Below are positions 53,852-63,055 of a DNA stretch of 64,000 nucleotides, one piece after another. The notes below the pieces were generated by a model. It was not told where the DNA came from. It searched no databases and saw only the letters and a program-made list of their open reading frames with translations. The DNA is from CAZWKQ01 sp964634005 (GTDB lineage: Bacteria > Bacteroidota > Bacteroidia > Bacteroidales > JACABE01). Both the position numbers and the translations under genes were made by a program. Within the stretch, counting starts at the first letter, position 1. Every line of letters begins with the position of its first letter. The DNA is taken from positions 62,001 through 126,000 of the forward strand of contig CAZWKQ010000005.1 in the NCBI GenBank assembly GCA_964634005.1. The letters run 5' to 3'.

Positions 53852-54757
53852 ATGAAAAATAAATTAATAGTTATAACAGGTCCCACAGCAAGCGGAAAAA
53901 CACGAATAGCATCAGAAATTGCATCTAAACTTGACGGTGAAATTATAAGCGCAGATTCACGACAAGTATATAAAGACATGAATTTGGGCACAGGGAAAGA
54001 TTATGATGATTACATTGTTTTTAACAAGAAAATTCCTTATCATCTTATTGATATATTAGAAGCAGGTGATGAATACAATGTATTTGAATTTCAAAATGAT
54101 TTTTACAAAGCATTTAATGATATTATTAACAGAAACAAAGTTCCTATTCTTTGCGGAGGAACCGGTATGTATATTGAATCGGTTTTAAAAAAATATAATT
54201 TTATTAATGTTCCTTTAGATACAAAATTCAGAGAAACAATAAAAAACAAATCTAATGATGAACTAATTGAATTGCTCACCGCTTTAAAAAAAGTTCATAA
54301 TACAACCGATTTAATTGACAGAGAACGATTGATAAGAGCATTGGAAATTGAATATTTTAGTTTAAATACAAAAAATAAAACACAAACTCCCGATATTGAT
54401 TACAAGATTTTTGCAATAAAATATGAAAGAAACATTCTCAGAGAAAGAATTACCGAACGACTAAAAAAAAGACTGGAAAACGGAATGATTAACGAAGTTG
54501 AGAATTTAATTAATAAAGGCATTGATGTTAATAAATTAAAATACTACGGGCTCGAATATAAATACATCGCCATGTATTTAAACAATGAAATTGGTTTTGA
54601 TGAAATGTTCAGACTTTTAAATACTGCAATACATCAATTTTCAAAACGCCAGATGACATGGTTAAGAAAAATGGAAAGAACGGGTTTTGAAATTAATTGG
54701 ATTGACGGAGAATTAAGTAATGATGAAAAGTTGAAAAAAATAATCGAAAACCTCTAA
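53852..54757 (+). CDS. miaA: tRNA dimethylallyltransferase
   Basis: Adds a dimethylallyl group to A37 of tRNAs reading UNN codons. 301 residues with P-loop GPTASGKT, the catalytic-base region ISADSRQVYKDMNLGTGK, PYHLIDI, CGGTGMYIES and the late FSKRQMTWLRKM motif. Start at 53852, since an ATG at 53848 hits a stop after four codons. It is the last gene of the SDR-OMP-GT2-miaA unit, followed by a strong terminator. Confidence 0.97.
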   Translation: MKNKLIVITGPTASGKTRIASEIASKLDGEIISADSRQVYKDMNLGTGKDYDDYIVFNKKIPYHLIDILEAGDEYNVFEFQNDFYKAFNDIINRNKVPILCGGTGMYIESVLKKYNFINVPLDTKFRETIKNKSNDELIELLTALKKVHNTTDLIDRERLIRALEIEYFSLNTKNKTQTPDIDYKIFAIKYERNILRERITERLKKRLENGMINEVENLINKGIDVNKLKYYGLEYKYIAMYLNNEIGFDEMFRLLNTAIHQFSKRQMTWLRKMERTGFEINWIDGELSNDEKLKKIIENL

Positions 54758-54763
54758 AAAAAA

Positions 54764-54786
54764 GGCCGGAATAAAATAAACCGGCC
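54764..54786. terminator. Bidirectional terminator between miaA and a lipoprotein gene
   Basis: GGCCGG (54764-54769) / CCGGCC (54781-54786) stem with an 11-nt loop, flanked by an A-run on the left (T-run for the minus strand) and CTTAATTT on the right. Shared by two convergent genes. Confidence 0.85.
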
Positions 54787-54808
54787 CTTAATTTCATTTA
54801 AAATTTTG

Positions 54809-55384
54809 CTAATTTACTTTAGTAAGTGTTTTGATATTTCCAAAGTTCCACTGAACAGTCAGATAATTTGAAGGACAAGAGAATGTAGTTTCACTAAAGT
54901 CTTCTTCTCCGGTATAAATATCAGTATATTTGATCTTTAAGATTCCGCCTTCAAGTTTCCATAACATGGTTTTCCTCATATTGACAGTACAAAGATACTC
55001 ATCAAGGTGAATAGCATCGCCTGTTCCATCAGAGTTAAAAATGAGTTTAAGGTGAAATCCTTGAGAACAAGTATTGCTTTGAATTATCCAAACACCTATC
55101 AAACAACTTGCATCATCGGGGCTTGTATTACCTGTTGAAAAATTAAACCCGTTGTTGCCTGTTGAAAAGTTGTTTCCACTATTACCACCCGAAAAATTGA
55201 ATCCATTGTTCCCGGAAGAAAAATTAGAACCGGAATTTCCACTCGAAAAGGTATTGTAGGGATTAGTACCTTTATTAGTGTTGGTTTTAGTCGGGATAAC
55301 TTCTTCTTTCGAACATGAATAAAAAATTATTAGAGAGGCAATTGAAAACAGACTTAATAAAAAAACCAATTTTTTTCTTATCAT
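54809..55384 (-). CDS. Lipoprotein with nonapeptide repeats and lipocalin-like domain
   Basis: 191 residues. A lipoprotein signal ends FYSC (Cys24), so it is probably surface or periplasmic lipid-anchored. Residues about 46-88 are tandem 9-residue repeats of the form xNFSxGNxG (SNFSSGNNG, FNFSGGNSG, NNFSTGNNG, FNFSTGN). The C-terminal domain (about 93-191) starts CLIGVW and resembles the lipocalin-like domains of Bacteroidota lipoproteins (FNSDGTGDAI, WKLEGGILKIKY), with conserved-looking cysteines. Ligand unknown. No clear -7 box was found. Confidence 0.75.
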   Translation of the reverse strand: MIRKKLVFLLSLFSIASLIIFYSCSKEEVIPTKTNTNKGTNPYNTFSSGNSGSNFSSGNNGFNFSGGNSGNNFSTGNNGFNFSTGNTSPDDASCLIGVWIIQSNTCSQGFHLKLIFNSDGTGDAIHLDEYLCTVNMRKTMLWKLEGGILKIKYTDIYTGEEDFSETTFSCPSNYLTVQWNFGNIKTLTKVN

Positions 55385-55425
55385 TTTATTTTATTTTAAT
55401 TGGTTAAATTAATTTGTTTTAAAAT

Positions 55426-56115
55426 TTAAAAAGCCCAGCCTAAACGAATAGCAGAATTGAAATTAACGCCTAAATTTGTTTCGCTTCCGCCCGGAGCTTT
55501 AACTGAATTACTAACTCCACCGGTAGTTGTTGTAACAGTAATATCTTTTCCTGAACGAGATTGGAAACCTAAGCCCATTTCTGCCCCCATATACAAGCTC
55601 TTTGTTATATAATAATCAGCACCGAAAAGCAAGTTTAAGCCAAAAATACTATATGCATTATTAGTACCATCTGACCAACAACCTTCGTATTTTTCGGTTT
55701 TATTGGCATTTCCCCCTTTATTAGTGATATCAGTCGAAGAAGATTTCATTGAAAAATTCAACTCAGCTCCAAAATAAGGAGATAATCTGTCGGTTCCAGG
55801 CATATGCATTTCAATACCCGGATTCAAACCGAAAATAAAGTACGAGCTTTTTGTTTCTTCAATTAATTCGGTTGGTGTCCCTGCATTAAAAACAGCTTTA
55901 TCTGTTTTACCGAAAGAATTTAGCTCTAAACCTAATCTTACTGCCATATTTTCACTTAAAAACATTCTTGCTTTAAGATAATTTACCTGAATAGGTGTAG
56001 CTGTAAATGGACGGAAATTAACTTCAGCAGTAAAACCTGATGTTGGTTTATACTGTGCGTTTACAAAGGTTACAAAAACCAAAATCATTGATAATGACAA
56101 AAATAATTTTTTCAT
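55426..56115 (-). CDS. Outer-membrane beta-barrel protein
   Basis: 229 residues, signal peptide MKKLFLSLSMILVFVTFVNA-Q, then strands typical of small OMP_b-brl barrels (VNYLKARMFLSENMAVRLGLELNS, SPYFGAELNFSMKS, LYMGAEMGLGFQSRSG) ending FNSAIRLGWAF. Function unknown. A -7 box TAACTTTG (56152-56145) lies about 30 nt upstream. Confidence 0.8.
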   Translation of the reverse strand: MKKLFLSLSMILVFVTFVNAQYKPTSGFTAEVNFRPFTATPIQVNYLKARMFLSENMAVRLGLELNSFGKTDKAVFNAGTPTELIEETKSSYFIFGLNPGIEMHMPGTDRLSPYFGAELNFSMKSSSTDITNKGGNANKTEKYEGCWSDGTNNAYSIFGLNLLFGADYYITKSLYMGAEMGLGFQSRSGKDITVTTTTGGVSNSVKAPGGSETNLGVNFNSAIRLGWAF

Positions 56116-56144
56116 GGTATTAAATTTTAATTATTAATATCTTT

Positions 56145-56152
56145 CAAAGTTA
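56145..56152 (-). promoter_or_regulatory. -7 box (TAACTTTG) for the 229-residue barrel gene
   Basis: TAnnTTTG on the minus strand 30 nt upstream of ATG 56115. Confidence 0.5.
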
Positions 56153-56341
56153 ACTTAGTTGAAAAAGAAAATATATTTTTTCCCTAAAAGTTTTAAACAA
56201 AAATCGGTTAATAACTAATTGTTAGTTTTTTTAATAACTTATATTTAGCTTTATTTTAAATTTTATTTATAACACATTTAATATCAATTATTTATTTTTT
56301 TAGAGATTAAATATTGATTATTTATTTTGAAAATAATAAAT

Positions 56342-56376
56342 AAAAAAAAGGACTTGCTAATTAAAAAGCAAGCCCT
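56342..56376 (-). terminator. Rho-independent terminator after the frameshifted barrel gene
   Basis: Minus-strand stem AGGGCTTGCT (56376-56367) / AGCAAGTCCT (56358-56349) with an 8-nt loop and one G-U pair, followed by a T-run (56348-56342). Confidence 0.85.
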
Positions 56377-56404
56377 ATTTTTGAAAAATAATTTATGATT
56401 TCTT

Positions 56405-57111
56405 TTACTTACCAAACATAAACCCAAAAGAGAAGCTGAAAACATACTCTTTAAAATTTCATTATTGGCAGTTGTAGGATTTAAGTTAGCTAATCCGAAT
56501 TGATACTGTAATCTAAAAATCAAGTTATTATATCTTAATCCGGCACCAAAGTTCAATCCGTAGTCAAATGCTTTTAAATCATCGTCCGAACCAGAACCGT
56601 ACTTCAATCCTGTAGTTTCGTTTTGTACACCTATTGCAGCCATTAACTGCTCAAGGGTTACTCCGTTAGGTAAATTAGTAGCAGAAAATTCAACGGTTCT
56701 GTTTCCCATTACACCAAAAGCAAGGTAAGGACCACCGACTATTTCAATCATTAATGGTTTTAAGTCGGCTTTATAAATAGCGTTAATCGGAATTTCGATA
56801 AAAGTTGGAGACATTGTATGATCTACAATTAAAGTTATATTAGTGTTTTCAATGGGGAATTTCTGTTGAAATTTAGCACCCTTACCGTTTAAAAGTACAC
56901 CGGTCTCCAAACTAAACTCTTTTGCGATGCCAATTTCTAAAATTCCGCCTGCATTGAATCCTAATCTCGAACTCTCAGTTACGCCTGTGAATCCGCTTAC
57001 ACTCATGTTTGCTATATTTAAACCTGCTCTAATTCCAAAATTTACCTGAGCAGCAACATGCAAAGGAATTAATCCTAATGCAAAAACCAGAATTAATAAA
57101 AATTTTTTCAT
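56405..57111 (-). CDS. PorT-like outer-membrane beta-barrel, apparent frameshift near the C-terminus
   Basis: Signal peptide MKKFLLILVFALGLIPLHVAA-Q, then a barrel (VNFGIRAGLNIANMSVSGF ... LRYNNLIFRLQYQFGLANLN) of the outer-membrane beta-barrel_2/PorT type. The uninterrupted frame runs on to 56284 through a non-barrel tail and through a terminator hairpin. One base shifted, at an A/T run near 56451-56459, the sequence reads EYVFSFSFGFMFGK and stops at 56405, a normal barrel ending just before the terminator. A single-base deletion or a sequencing error is likely. Function of the family is unknown. Confidence 0.75.
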
Positions 57112-57196
57112 TTCTTGATAAATTTGTTAATAATAAAGTAATTTTACAAAACAAATTTAATAATTTATCAAATAAAAAAATAATTTTAACAATTTT

Positions 57197-57874
57197 TTAT
57201 TCAAAAAATAACTCAGGTCTTTTAATTTTAGTTCTTAATATTGATTGGTCGGTTCTCCATTGATTAATCAATTTCTCATTTCCGCTTAATAATACATCAG
57301 GCACTTTCCATCCTTTATACTCCGAAGGTCTTGTATATACCGGTGGGGAAATTAGATCGTTCTGGAATGAATCGGTCAAGGCTGAGGTTTCGTCATTTAA
57401 TACTCCCGGAATCAAACGAACAACAGCATCAGTAATGACCGAAGCTGCCAATTCGCCGCCTGATAAAACGTAATTACCTATTGAAATTTCTTTGGTAACA
57501 AGATGTTCACGAATTCTTTCATCAACACCCTTATAATGTCCACATAAAATGATTATGTTTTTCAGCGTAGATAAATTATTGGCCATTTTTTGGTTAAAAA
57601 GCTCCCCATCGGGGCTTGTAAAAATTATTTCGTCATAATCTCTTTCCGATTTTAATTTTTCTATACATCTGTCAACCGGTTCTATCATCATAACCATTCC
57701 GGCACCTCCGCCAAATGGGTAATCATCAACATTTCTATGCTTATTATTCGAATAATCTCTAAGCTGATGCAAATGTATTTCAACCAAACCTTTTTTTTGC
57801 GCCCTTTTCAATATTGAATAATCGAAATGTCCTTCAAACATTTCAGGAAATATTGTTATTATATCTATTCGCAT
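57197..57874 (-). CDS. trmD: tRNA (guanine-N1)-methyltransferase TrmD
   Basis: Methylates G37 of tRNAs using SAM, preventing frameshifting. 225 residues with the SPOUT-fold knot: ITIFPEMFEGHFDYSI, PFGGGAGMVMMIEP, IILCGHYKGVDERI, SIGNYVLSGGELAA and the C-terminal YTRPSEYKGWKVPDVLLSGN. Start at ATG 57874; a TTG two codons earlier is unlikely. It is away from the usual rpsP-rimM-rplS partners. A -7 box lies at 57911-57904. Confidence 0.96.
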   Translation of the reverse strand: MRIDIITIFPEMFEGHFDYSILKRAQKKGLVEIHLHQLRDYSNNKHRNVDDYPFGGGAGMVMMIEPVDRCIEKLKSERDYDEIIFTSPDGELFNQKMANNLSTLKNIIILCGHYKGVDERIREHLVTKEISIGNYVLSGGELAASVITDAVVRLIPGVLNDETSALTDSFQNDLISPPVYTRPSEYKGWKVPDVLLSGNEKLINQWRTDQSILRTKIKRPELFFE

Positions 57875-57903
57875 ACTCAATTATTTTCAAATAATAATAA
57901 TTG

Positions 57904-57911
57904 CAAAGATA
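57904..57911 (-). promoter_or_regulatory. -7 box (TATCTTTG) for trmD
   Basis: TAnnTTTG on the minus strand 30 nt upstream of ATG 57874. Confidence 0.5.
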
Positions 57912-58079
57912 TAACATACAAACCAAAGTCATTAAAATATATTTTCCGAATGAAATATTGATTGAGTGTATTTAAATATTTAAAGTTGTTAAAAAACGGT
58001 TGTTGATAATTTTAAGAAAAATGCAATAATTGCAAGTGTATTAATGTTTATTTTTATGAAAAAATTTAATCTATAAAAA

Positions 58080-61000
58080 ATGCAGAGAATAATTTCACTT
58101 ACAGTATTTCTGGTATTGTTGTTTTTTAATACAAGCGGACAAAAAACATTGATTTATAAACAACCTGCTGCCAAATTCAGAGATGCAAAAGAGCTATTTG
58201 AGAAAGAAAAATATGCATCTGCAAAAAAATTGTTTCAAGAAGTTATTGAGCAAATTTCCGACAAAAAGTCTCTTATATGTGCTGATGCAACATATTATTC
58301 AGCGCTTTGCTCCGCAGAACTTTTCAATAAAGACGCTGATTATGAGTTAGTAAATTTTATAAATAAGTATCCCGAGAATTCTAAAATAAATCAGGCATGG
58401 TTCAAATTGGGCTGTTATTATTATGCTGTAGCGAAATATAATGATGCTATTGAAGCATTCACAAATGTAGATTTGTTTGATATTGACTCGTCGCAAAAAA
58501 ACGAATATTATTTTAAGTTAGGATACTCGTACTTTTACACTCAAAAAAATGATAAGGCAAAAAAGAATTTTGCTGAAATAAAAGACATAAGCTCGAAATA
58601 TACAGCTTCGGCAAACTATTATTATGCACATATACTTTACCTTGAGGGAAGCTATCAAACTGCATTGGTACATTTTGAAAAACTCACCAAAGATGAAAAT
58701 TTCGGTAGTATAGTTCCGTATTATATAGTTCAAATATATTACCTTCAAGGCAAATATGACGAATTGCTGAAAATTGCACCCGAACTGCTAAAAACATCAA
58801 CGCCCAAAAGAGCGCCTGAAATTGCCCGTCTTATCGGTGATTCGTATTATAAAACAAAGAAATATGAACAGGCAATTCCATATTTTAAAATTTTCATGGA
58901 AAAAACCAATCAAAAAATTGAAAGAGCCGATGAATATCAACTCGCTGTATGTTATTATAAAACTAACAGTTATGATACAGCAATAACACTCTTCAATAAA
59001 GTAATAAACGTAGATGACAGTCTAACTCAAAATTCACATTATCATTTAGCCGACTGTTACTTAAAAACAGATCAGAAAAAATTTGCCAGAAATTCGTTTC
59101 TTGCTGCACATAAACTAAATTTTGACAAAAACATTACCGAAGATGCACTTTTTCAATACGCCAAATTAAGTGCCGAACTTTCGATAAATCCGTATGATAA
59201 TGCTATTGAAGCTTTTAATAAATACATTAAAGATTACCCCAATTCTAATAAAATTGATGAAGCTAATACCTATCTTGTAAATATTTACATGACAACAAAA
59301 AACTATAAAGATGCTTTAAAATCAATAGAAAGTATAAAACGAAAAGACAATAAACTGCTCGAAGCATACCAAAGAATAGCATATAACAGAGGTGTTGAGT
59401 TATTTAACGAAGGAAAAACAGACGAAGCAGTTCAATTATTTAAGAAAGTCATTGAATTGGATATCAATGATCAATTAATTGCTTTAAGCCATTTTTGGAT
59501 AGGTGAAGCTCTTTTCAAAAAAAGTGATTACGAAGATGCTCTGAAAAGTTATCGTAAATTTCAGGTTACAAAAGGTGCTTTCAACTTAGAAGAATATAAT
59601 CTTTCAAACTACAACATAGGTTATGTTTACTTTTATCAAAAAAACTATGCAGAGGCATTGAGTAATTTTAAAAAATTCAATTTAAATTCTTCGAAAGAGA
59701 ACATTAAAATAAGAAATGATGCCTATTTGCGAACTGCCGATTGTTATTTTGTAACCAAAGACTATCAAAATGCCATTGAAAATTACAATCTTGCATTATC
59801 ATTAAAACAGCCCGACGGCGATTATGCACTTTATCAGAAAGCAATATCACAAGGAGTATTAGGAAATTTCGAAGGAAAAATCTCAACATTATTATCTTTA
59901 ATAAACAATTATAAACGAACAACTTATAAAGCAGCAACAATTTTTGAGTTGGCAAACACATATCTTATTGTTGACAACAATGAAAAAGCATTAAAGTATT
60001 TTGAAGAAATCACCGAGAACTATCCCACAAGTTCTTATGCACCTGAGGCTATGCTCAAAACAGGATTAATACATTACAATATGCACAGAAACGAACTGGC
60101 TATTCAGACACTTGAAAGAGTGATTGAAAAATACCCGGGTACCAATACTGCCAAAAATGCTCTTGTAACAATGAGAAACATTTATGTAGAAACCGACAGA
60201 GTAGATGATTTTATTGAAAAAGTAAAAAAATATCCAACAGCGAATGTAACAAACGAAGAACAAGATTCAATAACTTACATAGCAGCCGAAAACAGATATA
60301 TGGAAGGCGATTGCCAAAGAGCCGTAAGCGGATTTTCGAACTATATAAATAAATTCCCTTTAGGAGCTTTTTTAATTAATTCATATTTTTATAAAGCCGA
60401 ATGTGATTATAAAAGCGGAAATATAAACGAAGCCCTTGCCGGATACGAATATGTGATAAATGCTCCCAAAAGCAAATTCACCGAAAAATCTTTACTAAAC
60501 TCGGCAGAAATAACTTATAGACAAAAGAAATACGAAAAAGCCCTTCAATATTATCAAAGATTAGAAACATCCGCAGAATTTAACAACAATATTCTGCTTG
60601 CGAGAGTAGGTATAATGCGGAGTTCATACCAGGCCAATAAATTCGATATAGCTATTTCTGCATCGAATCAGCTTCTGACGACGCCAAAAATTTCAAACGA
60701 ACTATCGGATGAAGCACACTATACAATAGCAAAATCGGCTTTAAACCTCGATAGTATTTCATTAGCTCAAACAGAATTCGGAATTCTTGCAAAGTCGAAA
60801 AACGGAGAGTTGAGTTCTGAAGCTAAGTATAATTTAGCATTTATACAATACAAACTAGGAAATTATCAAAAGGCAGAAAGCATTATTTACGAATATATAA
60901 GTGCTGCCCCTTCGAGCGAATATTGGCTTGCTAAAACACTAATTCTTTGGTCGGATATATATGTCCAAATGGGCAATTATATTCAGGCAAAAGCCACACT

Positions 61001-61196
61001 TCAAAGCATTATTGATAAATATGACGGTCCCGATTTAGTTAAAATTGCAAACGAAAAATACAACGAAATACTTGCAATAGAAAAACAAAAAAATGAGCAA
61101 AACAAAAAAGAGAAAAGTGCGAAAGATGACGAAATTAAAATTAATATCGATAAAAGTAACAGTTTAAATGATAATACTATAGATAACAATTTTTAA
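58080..61196 (+). CDS. Large secreted TPR-repeat protein
   Basis: 1038 residues. Signal peptide MQRIISLTVFLVLLFFNTSG-Q. Nearly the whole chain is tetratricopeptide-like helical hairpins (for example AWFKLGCYYYAVAKYNDAIEA, AYLRTADCYFVTKDYQNAIEN, AMLKTGLIHYNMHRNELAIQT), about 20 of them. A Lys/Glu/Asn-rich tail closes it (about 1000-1038). It looks periplasmic or outer-membrane associated and suited to scaffolding. It pairs with the outer-membrane protein gene 23 nt downstream, an arrangement I believe recurs in Bacteroidota. Function unknown. Confidence 0.82.
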   Translation: MQRIISLTVFLVLLFFNTSGQKTLIYKQPAAKFRDAKELFEKEKYASAKKLFQEVIEQISDKKSLICADATYYSALCSAELFNKDADYELVNFINKYPENSKINQAWFKLGCYYYAVAKYNDAIEAFTNVDLFDIDSSQKNEYYFKLGYSYFYTQKNDKAKKNFAEIKDISSKYTASANYYYAHILYLEGSYQTALVHFEKLTKDENFGSIVPYYIVQIYYLQGKYDELLKIAPELLKTSTPKRAPEIARLIGDSYYKTKKYEQAIPYFKIFMEKTNQKIERADEYQLAVCYYKTNSYDTAITLFNKVINVDDSLTQNSHYHLADCYLKTDQKKFARNSFLAAHKLNFDKNITEDALFQYAKLSAELSINPYDNAIEAFNKYIKDYPNSNKIDEANTYLVNIYMTTKNYKDALKSIESIKRKDNKLLEAYQRIAYNRGVELFNEGKTDEAVQLFKKVIELDINDQLIALSHFWIGEALFKKSDYEDALKSYRKFQVTKGAFNLEEYNLSNYNIGYVYFYQKNYAEALSNFKKFNLNSSKENIKIRNDAYLRTADCYFVTKDYQNAIENYNLALSLKQPDGDYALYQKAISQGVLGNFEGKISTLLSLINNYKRTTYKAATIFELANTYLIVDNNEKALKYFEEITENYPTSSYAPEAMLKTGLIHYNMHRNELAIQTLERVIEKYPGTNTAKNALVTMRNIYVETDRVDDFIEKVKKYPTANVTNEEQDSITYIAAENRYMEGDCQRAVSGFSNYINKFPLGAFLINSYFYKAECDYKSGNINEALAGYEYVINAPKSKFTEKSLLNSAEITYRQKKYEKALQYYQRLETSAEFNNNILLARVGIMRSSYQANKFDIAISASNQLLTTPKISNELSDEAHYTIAKSALNLDSISLAQTEFGILAKSKNGELSSEAKYNLAFIQYKLGNYQKAESIIYEYISAAPSSEYWLAKTLILWSDIYVQMGNYIQAKATLQSIIDKYDGPDLVKIANEKYNEILAIEKQKNEQNKKEKSAKDDEIKINIDKSNSLNDNTIDNNF

Positions 61197-61219
61197 ATAA
61201 CAAATAATTATTACAGGTT

Positions 61220-62920
61220 ATGAAATCATTATATATCAAGATAATTCAAAAATTTGCTTTTTTAACTCTTTGTTTTTCAATTATAACAATCAACAGCGTA
61301 TTTTCTCAAATTAATGATAATAAAAATGAGGTTACGGTAATTGCTTCTTACGAACCATCGCTTTCTGATGCATTTAAGATAAATTTTAACCCTGTGCTTA
61401 AAGACTCAATATTTGAGCTTCCAGCATTCGATTATAAAATCCAAACAAAAATTTATCCTACGTCTTTTAGCTTAGACCCAATAAAACCGGCTAAAATTGT
61501 TGGTGAGCCAATTACGAAATTATACAAAAACCTAATAAAAGTCGGAATGGGAACATATACAACGCCTTACTTTGAGTTTTTTGCAGGATCATTAAGATCT
61601 AAAAAATACTCTATGGGCGTTCATTTAAAACATATATCGTCGTCAGGCAAAATTGATGAGTATGCAAAAAGCAGTTATTCCGATAATTATATCGGATTGT
61701 TCGGTAACAGATATTATAATAATTCGAATTTAGCAGGAGAAATTTTATTCAACAGAGAAGTTGTTCATTATTATGGCTTTAAACCCTCCGATTTTCCAAC
61801 CTACAATTACAGCGACGAAGATATTCGTCAAAGATTTACAAAATTTAGTTTCAATACTAATTATTACAGCACATATACCGACTCTAATAAATTGAATCAT
61901 AATTTGGCATTGTCGTTTAACAACATTTCAGATAAATTTGATGCAAAAGAAAATAATATAAAACTAAATGCGGGACTGGATGTAAATTTCAAATTATTTA
62001 ATTTCGATAACAAACAAACTTTAGGGTTAAATTTACTTACAGATTTTTATAACCATTCAAACTCAATTTCAGAAGGCAATAATAGTGCAATATTTGGTAT
62101 TAATCCTTTCTTTAAAACAAATTTTCATGAATACAAAATCAAAGCAGGAATCAATACAGCAATAACAACCTCATCGGGAATGGCATCAAAATTGAATATT
62201 TTTCCTGATATAGAGCTTAGACTGAATATTATCGAAAAAGTTCTTAGTGTTTTTGCCGGATTTACAGGCGGTATTGAAAGAAACAGATTAAGCAAATTAA
62301 CTGATGAAAATCCTTATGTAAAGAGCGATATAGCGACTTCTTTCCAAAAAAACAAAATTGAGATTTATGCAGGAATAAATACCGGGTTAACAAAATCAAT
62401 AGATTTTTCTGCAAGTATCTCAAATTCTTCGATTGAAGGAATTCCATTATTTGTAAATGACACAAATGACATTACAAGAAACAAATTTGATGTAATTTAC
62501 GATAAAGTTACCAGACTAAAAGTAAACTCACAGTTATTATTTAAATACGACGATAAGCTTAATTTCGCTTTAGAAGGCAATATTTACCGTTACTCTACCG
62601 ACACTGAAACCGAAGCATGGCACAAACCTACAATAGACCTGACATTTTCTACACGATACAATATCAGAAACAAAATAATTGCCCGAGCCGACATTTATGC
62701 TTTCAATAAAATGTATGCGAAAAACTATGTAAATAATATTATGGTTGTTGAAGAAATTAAAGGTGCCGTTGATTTTAACTTAGGCATTGAATATCGTTAC
62801 TCAAAAATATTATCCGGTTTTATTAACTTAAATAATATCGGAGCATTACGTTATCAAAATTGGTACAATTATCCCAATCATCGTTTTAGTTTATTGGCAG
62901 GGCTATCTTACGCATTTTAA
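61220..62920 (+). CDS. Outer-membrane beta-barrel protein paired with TPR protein
   Basis: 566 residues. A signal peptide of about 30 residues ends VFS-Q. A short N-terminal region has NEVTVIASYEPSLSDAFKIN, similar in style to TonB-receptor-like proteins lacking a full plug, followed by barrel strands (LIKVGMGTYTTPYFEFFAGS ... HRFSLLAGLSYAF) with a terminal Phe. It is 23 nt after the TPR gene, so the two are probably co-transcribed and functionally linked. Ligand unknown. Confidence 0.8.
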   Translation: MKSLYIKIIQKFAFLTLCFSIITINSVFSQINDNKNEVTVIASYEPSLSDAFKINFNPVLKDSIFELPAFDYKIQTKIYPTSFSLDPIKPAKIVGEPITKLYKNLIKVGMGTYTTPYFEFFAGSLRSKKYSMGVHLKHISSSGKIDEYAKSSYSDNYIGLFGNRYYNNSNLAGEILFNREVVHYYGFKPSDFPTYNYSDEDIRQRFTKFSFNTNYYSTYTDSNKLNHNLALSFNNISDKFDAKENNIKLNAGLDVNFKLFNFDNKQTLGLNLLTDFYNHSNSISEGNNSAIFGINPFFKTNFHEYKIKAGINTAITTSSGMASKLNIFPDIELRLNIIEKVLSVFAGFTGGIERNRLSKLTDENPYVKSDIATSFQKNKIEIYAGINTGLTKSIDFSASISNSSIEGIPLFVNDTNDITRNKFDVIYDKVTRLKVNSQLLFKYDDKLNFALEGNIYRYSTDTETEAWHKPTIDLTFSTRYNIRNKIIARADIYAFNKMYAKNYVNNIMVVEEIKGAVDFNLGIEYRYSKILSGFINLNNIGALRYQNWYNYPNHRFSLLAGLSYAF

Positions 62921-63055
62921 CTATAGTTATTGCTGATTTTCTTATGCTGTATATACTTTTTTTGATTTACAATCCAAAAATCAAATTACATCATTAACAT
63001 TTATCAAAAAACATTGTTTTTCATTAAAGCAATAGTTTTCAAATAATAAAATACT

